From contig NC_047075.1 in NCBI RefSeq assembly GCF_902459465.1, positions 9,975,119 through 10,039,118 on the forward strand: a stretch of 64,000 nt of DNA, in the 5' to 3' direction. A model generated the notes under the pieces. The model did no database searches. It was not told the DNA's origin and saw nothing but the letters and a program-made list of their open reading frames with translations. The DNA is from Asterias rubens (lineage: Eukaryota > Echinodermata > Asteroidea > Forcipulatida > Asteriidae). This document shows positions 47,201 through 59,200 of this stretch, piece after piece (positions within the stretch are counted from its first letter, which is position 1; each line of letters starts with the position of its first letter). The position numbers were made by a program, and so were the translations under genes.

Positions 47201-50200
47201 TATTTACAGAGTGAGCCAGGGCTTTCCCTGTGTTTTATTGCACGCTTTTTATTCTATTTTATTGTTGGCCGCCATCTTGTTTTGTCTCTCGGGGTCGTGT
47301 ACATTTCAGATTTGTGTGTATTATGTGTGAGTGCAGTGTACACACAAATACAGTAGATGTACTGATGACCTGGAAGCAATGAAAATGTATTCAACATAAT
47401 GCCATGTGATTTTTACAAACAAGATGCTGTGGATGATGTAGAAAGAGTTCAGTACAATTTTGAAATTAATTTATAAACCACAAAGGAAACAAAATTTTAA
47501 TATAAATTTACCCGGTCAGTTTCTTATGTGGCTTATAATTTTATCTTGGAAATGCAAAGCCGCGTAATTTGGATTCATTTTAAAACAAAGGTGATGCACA
47601 GTCAGTGGGAAGTAAAAATCCCGAGCTAGCTGGCCAGTTGGACAGAATTTGGCTGGTCCTCAATTGTTTTAAAGCCAGTGGACACTATTGGTAATCGTCA
47701 AAGACTAGCCTTCACACATTTGGTGTATCTCAACTTATGCATAAAAAAATAAACCTGTGCAAATTTGAGCTCAATCGGTCATCGAACTTGCGAGATAATA
47801 ATGAAAGAAAGAAACACCCTTGTCACACAAAGTTGCGTGCGTTTAGATGGTTGATTTCGAGACCTCAAGTTCTAAATCTGAGGTCTCGAAATCAAATCCG
47901 TGGAAAATAAGTTCTTCCTCCAAAACTATGGCACTTCAGAGGGAGCCTTTTCGCACAATGTTTTATACCATTAACCTCTCCCCATTACTCGTAATCAAGT
48001 AAGGTTTTATGGCAATAATTCTTTTGAGTAATTACCAATAGTGCCCACTGCCTTTAACTGGCATTTCATCAGCAGACAATGTTGAGGGAGAACACTGAAT
48101 AGACTCATGGACTTGTTGAATTTCAGTACTGTTTCCGAAAAACAGTTTGATTTCAGGAGCTTTTTTCAATATTGTGGCAAATTAAGCAACAGTGGCACCA
48201 TGATAGCGTGTCAATCATTGATTTAGTAAGCCATACTGCAAACCATCTGATTGTGACACACCCCCTCAAACTGCATCAAATGATAAAGCACCCTTTTTAA
48301 GCTAAATAGTGCAGGCACTATAGTTTGTTTGTTTCCTCTAGCAAGTTTCTGGCATTTTAAAAATGACTTAATTTGGGGCTCAAATGGTAGTAAGTCTGGG
48401 CCCCTTTTAATGTTGGTAGTCAAAATCACTTTGCATGATTGCTTTTTCTATTCCTCACACACTGGGAACATGAAAACAAAAAGTTATACATAGCAGGCTA
48501 CGGAGGCGATTGTCCCTTTCCATTGCTTTGGTGCCCTTGTAATGCTCTGACAGTAGAAATTTACAATTTCCTCATAGGGTGCCCTTTGCCAAAGAGAAAA
48601 TGCCTTGGTGCCCTTGCCCTTTCAAAAACGAAGCATACAGGTCTGACATTGTGCATCAACTGATCTTGTGTGGGTGGGAACAGAAATGCATGTTCATTCC
48701 TGCAAGTTGTACCACGCAATCATTATGCCTTGCCTTGTCACTGTCAGGACTTTAGCCTCCTATTAGTACATTACGCTCTAAGTAATTTAGTATTAACATA
48801 AGTCTGGTTAATTTTTAAACTGCAACAGAACCTTGAAGGAACGAGCTGAATATCACTGAATTACTGAATATGAATACAGGACTGAAACTTTGTTGTAACA
48901 AGTATACTTGTGTAGTTGGGGCGCGAGGCAGGCAAAGAATTTCGAAACTGTTAAAGCAAGGCAACTTCAGCCTTAAAGGCAGTGGACACTATTGGTAATT
49001 ACTCAAAATAATTATTAGCATATAACTTTACTTGGTAATGAGTAATGGGGAGAGGTTGATGGTATAAAACATTGTGAGAAACGGCTCCCTCTGAAGTGAC
49101 ATAGTTTTTGAGAAAGAAGTATTTTTCCACGAATTTGATTTTGAGACCTCAAGTTTAGAATTTGAGGTCTCGAAATCAACCAACTAAAAGCACACAACTT
49201 TGTGTGACAAGGGTGTTTTTTCTTCCATTATTATCTCGCAACTTCGACCACCGATTGAGCTCAAATTTTCACAGGTTTGTTATTTTATGTATATGTTGAG
49301 ATACAGCAAGTGAGAAGACTGGTCTTCGACAATTACTAATAGTGTCCAGTGGCTTTAAGTAGGCTTCAGCCTTAGGCGCAAATTTTTAGGGCACCAGACC
49401 AGGCTCAAATAAAATATTATAAAAATTGTTTAACCATCTGCTAGTGTTTGATGGTTCTTGCCTTTGTTTTCATGTAGGCCTTATTGGTTGTTTTTTGTAT
49501 GGTGTGGTGATCCATGCAGGGTTGGATACATTGTGTTAAATTAAACTTATAAAACAAAGGCAGAATTTCCGTCAAAGATGGCAAGTTAAATTATAAACAC
49601 TCTGCAAAATATGCCATACGGTTATTTTCAGCTATCGATCCATGGGCATCAAACTTTTCGCAAAGCCGAGTATAAGTTATAACAGAATCATACAGCCTGT
49701 AGAAGTTGATGTTTTCCAATTTTCATATTATAGGCCCCATCCGTGCAAAGATTTTCCGGTTGTGAATGGTTTACTGAAAACACTGGTAAAATGTGGTAGG
49801 CTGAAATACAGACACAATAAGTTCTGTATATAATTATTGACCTTTTTCAGACTGAAATGACAAAATAACTAATGTATAACAAAGTATTATACATTTTTGG
49901 GGTAGAGTGTGTTAAAGGCAGAGTCATGCTAGTGATGATCAGGACAAGAAATTTGCATCCAAAAGTGCATATCCCCCTAAGTTGAATAAAACAACTGAAT
50001 CCCCAAATATTGCCTGCAGTGATTTTTTGGAAATTTTCATAGCCAGAAATGGGGTTGGTACACACAATGCAGCAGTCGCCTCCCTAAAATGTTGATTGGA
50101 CATTTTTTACAAAACTTTACTCTTAAAGTTTTTAATTCAATTTCCTCAATAAGTCATCACTGTATTCAAGGTACAGTTTTTCCAGGTAACTTTATTCGCT

Positions 50201-53200
50201 TGGTTTTTGGAATAATATTTGATTGCTTTAATTCTAAATAAATGTATACAATAAAACAAAGCTGTTGAAAATGCATACTTGGGTTTTTGAGATATTGCTA
50301 AAAATATGGTACAGGCAATTTGTAATTATGGAATCGTTTCTCAGATTGAAATGTTTTGAATTCCGCTCCCTAAAACCCCATTACTTTGAAGGGAATTTTT
50401 TTAGAGTAATTACCAAAAGTTGTCCATAACCCCGCTCTTTAAACATTAAACAAGCAATATTTAACCTAGCCATCCAGAATTGCATTTATAAACAAACTTT
50501 AAAAAAAAATAATAGGACAGTCTTCTTCTTATCATTTCCTCAAAAGCAGTGATACCGACACTCCGTACAATATGGCGCAAACAAAACCAACCGACATTAG
50601 CTAAACCTACATCTGAGGATATGTATGATGCCACGTGCACTTTAGACACAGCCTAGTAGCCTCGCCAATACAATAAACCCTTGGACCTTCCTGGTGTATA
50701 ATTAACTTTGTAGTCATGAGTAAAGATAATACCTCGTCACACGGTGACGAAGATACGATGAACTCGTCCTCCATTGAACAAACTCATTGTAACATGTTGA
50801 GCTTACCAATATATCCATCCTGTATTTTGTTAGTTGTGTGCATGCATAAATTTGTGTACACGCCCACTTTTTTATGTGGGTGAAAGGGGACTGTTCAGTT
50901 GTTGCAAGTATTGTAGACCCGCCGCCCTATTTATGCCAGATATGCCATTTTTCCTACTTTAGTCTGGTTTCAGATTTTTGTCCTTGGACAAATTTGAAGA
51001 ACAGACTGATTAAAGACAATGGACACTATTGGTAATTGTCATAGACTAGTTTTTACAGTTAGTGTATCTCAACATATGCATAAAATAACAAACCTGTGAA
51101 AATTTGAGCTCAATCGATTGTCAAAGTTGCGAGATAATAATGAAAGAAAAAAAAACCACCCTTGTCACACGAAAATGTGTGCTTTCAGATGATTGATTTC
51201 GAGCCCACAAATTCTAAATCTGAGGTCGCAAAATCAAATCCGTGGAAAATTACTTCTTTCTCGAAAACTACTTACTTCAGAGGGAGCCGTTTCTCACAAT
51301 GTTTTATACTATCAACCTCTCCCCATTACTCGAAACCAAGAAAGGTTTTATAATGATAATTTTTTTGAGTAATTACCAATAGTGTCCATTGCCTTTAAAT
51401 GGCATAAAAAAGTCTATTAGACCTTAAACACAATTGTTTTAGTCAGCCCTTCTGCTAAAAATAAATCTAACTTTTTTTTCAAATGGCCAAATATCATGTC
51501 TGTTATGCGTTTCTCTCAAGATCATATTTCTGGCTGCAAACCTTTCTTGAATGGGTTCTTAAAAATGAAATAGTTTAACACATTAATGACAACTGATACT
51601 TTTTTTTCATCGTTTTTGTAATGTTCTTGATTAGCTCTCTTGAAGAATAAAATAAACCAAAACACCTGTTGATAGTCCCCACCCTTAGTTTATTAACTGT
51701 TCACAAATAAAACACAATGCATGTTGCAAGAATCCTGGCCAATGACAATTTTGAGTTACAAACTCTGGGTTCTGTTAGTTGTGGATTTTTTCCCCCAAAT
51801 TTGAGCCCAGCCAGTTGACTTTTCTGATGAGGATACTGTTTTAAGATCACTGACCTCAGGTTTGTGGTCTGCTGTGAATTTTCAGCCCTGGTCATAATGG
51901 TGTAAAGCCCCTATTTGTGAAACATGAGAACAAACAATAAAGCAAACCAGTAAAGACCTCTGAAAGGATAAGGAAGCCTTTTCAAAACATCCAAGCAGTT
52001 ATCATTTATAAAGATCAGTTACTTAAAAACATATAACTTTTTGTATTGCTCCTTGCTGAAAACATGCTAAAGTAAAGGCCAATAATGTCCATGGAAGCTG
52101 CAAGATCAAAGGGGAGAGGACACTTTGTTTTGTTGACTATCAACATGCCCCAAAGCATGATCCATGCATTGCTTAAACACCATGAAACCACAAAGCCAAC
52201 AAGGCCTATAAAACCAGGTGAATTGATAGGTGATCTTTAATTGACCATCCAGGCTTCTTAACACTTCTTAACAGTGCCAAACGACCTCCTAATCCCCCAG
52301 CATTGTGGGCAACCTCCTCTGTCCCCCAGTGCCCTGATTGTGGCAGAAGTGTGCCCTATACAGTGTTCATGAAACATGTGTTAAACCTTTACAGTTCCTT
52401 TACAATTCACAACAGTGGAAAGGGTTGGTGCTTATTGACTTTTTAAATGGTTGTCACTGGTTTAACACAATGCTGTAATGAATACTGTAGGTAGTATTTA
52501 AGGACCCTGAGGGGTCTTAAATTTTGGAAGAAGGGTTGTGTCTGTTTGGGTTATGCTGTTTGGCTTGTTTGTAGGAATTGAGGGAAACATGTGTGCTGTA
52601 CTCACGGCATGGGTGGGAGAACTGGGCCTTTAAAAATGAACAACCTAAACCGTCCCAACATTCTTCTTGGTATAATAGGGTGAATCAAAGTTTTAACTAA
52701 GCCCTGTTAAAACAAAAATACACTTCAAAGTTTCATGTCTTTGATACATTTAGGGGATTTTTTGAGGGTGTAAATTTAAAGGGTGATGTGCTTGCTACCA
52801 TTATTGCATCAGAAAGACAACATTTTAAACTTGGAGCATCTAGGGGAAGTTAAATGCACAATTAACTAGTGTGCCAGGGTAAACCATGGGGGTAAAAATG
52901 TCTAGGGGCCTTCCCGGGGTGGCGGTTTCAACTTTTCGCTGTGTTCAGTTTTCCGAATGACCAAATACGGTAGCATTACGTCATGCGATGCCTGCGCACA
53001 GCAAGCGAAAGTAGTCCGTTTTTAGTGCCGTATTGAGTCATCCATTACCCTCCGGTAGCTGTCATGGCGGCGTCCACGAGTCGAGTACAACTAGCGGCAA
53101 ACGCGTGGATCGTATGAGTTGTTTTTTATGCAAGCAGAGTGTGACCTGCCTAAAGTTGTACCCATGAATACATGTAAAGATGGGGCAAGAGATTATGTGA

Positions 53201-56200
53201 CTACACAGAAAAGAATCGTAATATAAACAATTTGGGGGTCACTGCTGAGAGAACTACAGTACTCGCCAGGGTACTCGCCAGGGTACTCGCGGCGGTATCT
53301 GACAGGTCACCCGGAAAACTGAACACGCCGGAAAGCTAAAACCGTTTGAGCAACGTGTCGAAATTTCTGGCTACGTCACCCGGAAAACTGAACACGGCGG
53401 AAGTCTGAAACCGCCACATCGGGGCTGTATTCCAGTGGATATGGAGAGATGAGTGTGAAAAGGGTGTTCGTCGTTCCTAAACGAAGTTTCTGGTGTGTTT
53501 TGGAGTATTTTAATATTTAATATAGTGATTACAACCAGTTCAATGGTCAACGAGTTACACATTTATACACTAAAAGAAACATTTTAACAACTATTCACAT
53601 CTGGAAGGAAGAAATTAGAGTTTTTTTAGTATGCAGGTTGCACAGTTTTGAGTAGTACCTAGCCCATAGAACTTGTTATGTCGTGCTAGTGTGCGGTTAG
53701 CCCACCTTGTTGAGCTGTTAATGGCTCCGCTTTTAACATCGGTCTCATCACTGTCACCATTACATCCCACCTTCGATACATGTCTTAAACGCTAAGTTTT
53801 CAAAGGTCGCAAAATGCGAGGTAGTTTGATTGCAAATTTCTTACACTTAAAAAAGTCAAGGTGGGCTAGTGTGCGTTGAGACCTGGGAAGACTTCATTAG
53901 TCCATTGGAATTTGGCAAAAAATTTGCACTTCTGATAAACCTCCAATCAATTTGAACATAGACTATACAGCCATATGCTTCGTTTTTGAAAGGACAAGGG
54001 CACCAAGGTATTTTCTCCTTGGTATAGGGCACCCTATAGGAGGAAATAATAAAGTTATACTAAAAGTAATTAGCATTTCAAAGCCACCAAGGCTTAGGGG
54101 CATGGAGACAATCACCTAGGTTGCCTATGCCTACTTGAAGTATCAGGCCTGATTATACAATAGAAAAGCTAACCCAGAGACATCCCAGATAAATATCAAA
54201 CGATACTCCTGTCTTTGCTGATTGCCACATGGCTTAACCAGCCTAGCCTGACCTCGCTGACATTTTATCAGTTAATTCGCCCCATTTATAAATCTTCACC
54301 ATCATGAACAATTGAATTATGATAATACACAAGATAGCGCTAGTTAAAATTTAATCTCATGCGAAACTCTACATGCCATATTGTAGATTGTTGCGTGGGG
54401 TTTTGGCTAAGGGGGGTAAGAGAAGAGAGCTTGGCAACTGGCAAGTTTGTTAGTGTGTACTTAAAACTTTTTCAAGGTATTTAGGCCTACTCCCAACCCC
54501 ATGTTTTTTTGCAAAGTAATGTTGCAATTGGCAAAGTACTTGTACACCTCGCCCCCAACCGGAGCATGCCCATACCTGTCTGGCGTACATTGTCTAGTGA
54601 AGAAGTGCTAGGGACTGGTACAATAATACAAACAATGAATGTTTATGAGTGCAATCATTGGTGCAAATATTTTGAAGAGTTGAAAGATTCCGTTGTTGAA
54701 TAGAATATTCAATCTTTCAACGAATTAATTATTTGTTTTATTCATTAGAATTCATTATTTGTTTTATTTATTAACATCCAAGTACATTGTAGATCTTTGT
54801 CATTTTAATTGGCCGTACAACTTTCAAAACGAATAAAGCGTAGGCATACAATTTCTAATTGTGACAGTACAGCCGTTTTTAGTTCGGCCTGTTGGATTCA
54901 ACAGTGACTATATGTGTGTTTAGCCATTTTGAGAGATGCGGGCGCCGTAATGAAGTGCCTTGCAGTATGTACTGTTGCGTTACCAAAGACACGCCCCCAG
55001 CATTGAGGTTTTATGCGTCGTGCAAATGCACGGTGAGTGACGTAGCAATAGTACTTTTATTTGCTATAACGTGACGGACAATCCTCCATCTAAATGGCAA
55101 GGATCTTGAAACCAGCTGAGCAGCGTGTATTTGTTGTGCAGGATGTATACTCCCCAGGGAGCTGAGATGGTTTTATGAACGAATTAAGGCCCATTGACTG
55201 GGGTAATAGTTTGGGAGCGCTTTGACTAACTCCTGTTATTGTTGTTATTATGTGACAGATCATTCTATAAACCACTGACTAGCGATTATGGATAGTAGAT
55301 GTGGACCATGGAGGGTGAAGGGAGCATGATTTCCTGCCACCAGTACCACTGTCTTCCCATCATGTCTTGAAATAGACCAGTAACTGTCTCAAGCCCTAAT
55401 GTAATTAAGAACAAGATAAATGTTATTGTATAAGTGGGGATTCCAATTACACCACATCAAGGGTGTTGATAACTTCCAAGTGCCCAGATGAGTGATTGAT
55501 TGGTGATGGGTCTTGGAGAGTGGGGACAAATGTCTGCGGGATAGAAGGCTTGAAACTGCTCCCACACTTGGTGGGAATGGAGTTGGAAATTCCAGGAGTT
55601 AAATAGCACAGTTTAATGTCAAATGTGGTTGTTGTCAGTAAGCCATCCTGACAGTGACATTTGACCACTTTCAAATTCTATTTATATCAAATGCTTTCTT
55701 GGTAAATTAATACATTGTCCAGTAGAGTAACCAGAAGAAGTAGTAAACACCACTCAGTAACTTACTTCTCAGCTTGCCCAGTAAGCTATAAAAATATTTG
55801 AAAACTTGGTAAAAACCTACTCTTCCCTTTTCAGATGTGAATAATAAATGTAAATAAGCGTGTACATTTTTGTGATCACTACCATTAACAAATCAGAAAT
55901 TAAGGTTTATGACAATACTTGTGTTAAGAACTTGGGTGTTGTCCCTGGCAATGAAAGTCACATAATGTCTGGCTTTTGACATAATAGGTATTGACGAAAT
56001 ATAATTCACCTGGAAAAGAGCTGGAATTTTAATCCAGAGGTCGTTGGTTCAAATCCTGTACGGTAAATTTCTCCTTGTTCAAACCCAAACTTATTTAAAG
56101 TCACCTGGAAATATAATTTTTTTTTCTTTCAAAAATAAGAGTATATGCTTACGAACAATAAAACAATTTTTTAGTAATTGTTTGTCACGATTTATATGTT

Positions 56201-59200
56201 TAAAAAATATATAAAGTTGTTTGGGGGCTGACTCCGCCTACCCCTTTTGTGACGTCAATCGAGGCAGACTTTGCCTGCAATGCGTATAGTAAACACACGT
56301 GCAAAGTACATGTACGTCCAAGTCGTGAATTGGTACGTTTCAAAAAGTGTTTTTCTGCATTCAGCAGCAATACACCTGGTCGGCATTGCTGGAAAAAAAC
56401 CCAAAAAATCTTTTTTTGAAATGTACAAACTCACGACTTGGTCCGTACATGTACTTTGCAATTGTGTTTACTCTACGCATTACAGGCAAAGTCTGCCTCG
56501 ATTGACGTCACGAACAGCGCCCTCTCGGGTCGGGGTCTACTCTTAAATTTGTAGATAACATAAGAACTGATTTTTTAAAACCTTAGTTAACTGTTTATTC
56601 ACATTCCACTCATCAAAACACATATTTAGTGACAAAAGCTTTATTTTGAAAAAATACCACTTCCAGTACTTTAACATCCATTTAGTTTATCATCATGTAT
56701 TTGAAACATGTGTGGAGGCTAGTAAAATGCACTTGTATAATGCCTTGTGGACCTCTCGACAAATTTAAGCGCCGTGGACTACTCAACAAATTTTGTTTAT
56801 TGCAAAACTTGTCTTTTTTCCAGTCTCCAAAAAATGTGTTTGTTCCCAAACTGTAAAGTGCAACTATTGTAAAGTTGAACTCAAATTTCTTCTAAAATCC
56901 TGTGAACTACTGTGCACATGTTTACTCTCCAACTGGATAATACTACTTGACATCACAGATTGTTTGCAGTTGTAAACAGGTATCAATTTATTATTGGGTA
57001 TCTTGATGGTCACAGTCCCTCCACCCCTCCCCTCATTTAGTTTCCCCTCTTATCAGAGTGTTTGTTGACCCTTGGGATATAGCCATCCATTATCCTGGGT
57101 GATAGGATAATTGATAAGAGGGGGGTCTAGAGTTATCTGTCCTTTTCTTATCATGCAATTAAGGGTAGCTCTTAAGAGGCCAGATAAGACAAACAGTGCA
57201 CTGATTTTAGGGGTGGTTTTGCCAATGTATGTTGCATTATTGTTCCATGGTTACATATATAAAGTAAATGTGATCATGATGGACTCACCCCCCCCCCCCC
57301 CCCCAACACCCCTAAATCCACCCTCACTGATCACCTGTACTCCTTCAGGTCAAACATTTTATCTAAGATAAAGGGCGAAGCCATTTTAATTTTGAAACGG
57401 GGTTCAAACAGTGATTTAAAGTCTGATTAATCTTATATTTCTTTTGAGTATAAACCCAAAATCTTCTGATGGTGCTTGTCCTGCAAATAAAAAAAACAGT
57501 GGAGCTGTGTTGCGTTTTCTCTGTTCTTGTTGGTCCATAACAAAACTACAAATCTCATGAAGCCTAATAAGCGCAAAAACTTGCTAAGCACGGAAAAATC
57601 TCGCAGAAATGGATAACCAGCCAAGAATCCCATCAAGTGAATAATGTTGCCAATGCTGCCAACAGTGCCGCTCTCAATTTTTTCTTCAGCATTTAATTTG
57701 CTATTAAACACTAATTTTAGTTACAGCTTCATGGAATTAGGGCCTGAAGTCATGAGAATTGTCCTCCAATAATCAAGTCCTTTTGATTGTGTTCTTTCTC
57801 TGTGACATTTGATTCTCCTCATCATCAGCTGTGTCTCAGATCAATGCGAAGTGGACAATATTATTTGAAATCTGTGCTGGGCAACATTTGTATTTTTCTC
57901 AGAGTAAATTTTTATATTTTTTCTCTGGCAAAAGTTGTGGGTCCTGGGCAGGCCCGCCCAGCACCGCCCACCATGGCTACAATACTGAACATGGTACGCA
58001 CTTTCCAGTAAAAACAGCAGTACTGCCATAATGGAGGCTCCTTGTTTGGGGTCTATTGTATGTCAATTTGAAGATTCAGGTTGTAAAATGACAGTACTAT
58101 GAATGAACTTTATGACCATAAAACGTTTTACCTAGGATGCAAACTGGTTCTTTGATGAGGCTCTGGACCAAAGCATACATGTGTACACATGTTGGTTTAC
58201 ACAGACTTGTTTGGCACAATAAGAACAAATAACACACTTTGTAGTTTAATAGACAATGGTAGAGCCTCTAAAGAATTCATTTTGTTAGTAAGCCACATAT
58301 TTGACTTGAAAGACCCTGTGTGTTTAACAGTGAAATAGATCTCATTGTGTCTGTGGCCTTAATGCCAGCATGGAGCAAATGCCAGACACTAATACAAAGA
58401 TTTGTGATTCTTTCCATCCCTTGTAAAGCCACATTTAACAAAACCAAAAACATCTTACAAATCAGCCCTGGTTTTTTTGTAATCTTAGAGAGTGCAAGGC
58501 ATTCTCTTTTTGCAAAGGGTTCTATTTCTTTGGAAAATCTTCAGGAAACATTTAATGGGGCACAAAGGCAAGGCCAGGGGCAGGCCGTACGTACATAAAG
58601 TTTTGTCTGTTTTTGCCAGGGCAAACAAGTTTTGGTTGAGATGCTAGAATAAAAACTTACATTGGCATCTAAATAAGTGGTGTTTGAAGGTTTTTCGAAA
58701 TGTGAAAGCGAGACCAATCGGTTCTTTTCACAACCAACACTCCCTCAAAAGATAATTATATCTGTTCAGTCTCCTGATGACGACTAGAGCAGCTAGTCAA
58801 AACATTGAGACCAATTCAGAAGTCACTCAGTGGTAGTGCAGTTATTAATAATCCTATGCCAAGGTAGTACATAGAGTAGTCCCAGCCAATTTCTATCTTC
58901 CAGCCAGGTTAATATAGGCCTAGTAGTTCAAAAGCAGGACAGTCCTTTTCAGAACTGAGAAGTCTCTGGAAAAACATGGAAAATATACTCAGCTGTAGTA
59001 GAATAGCAAGACATTTCTCTAAAGAACAAACTCTACCTGGCAATTTATACAGAATGGTGTTAAAGACAGTGGACACTATTGGTAATTGCCAAAGACCAGT
59101 CTTATCTCTTGGTGTATCTAAACATGCATAAAATAACAAACCAGTGAAAATTTGAGCTAAATTGGTCGTCAAAGTTGCAAGATATGAATGAAATAAAAAA

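Noticed and set aside
53371..53562. 63-codon minus-strand frame
   Set aside because: Overlaps the end of the transposon at 52919-53416; no domain recognised.
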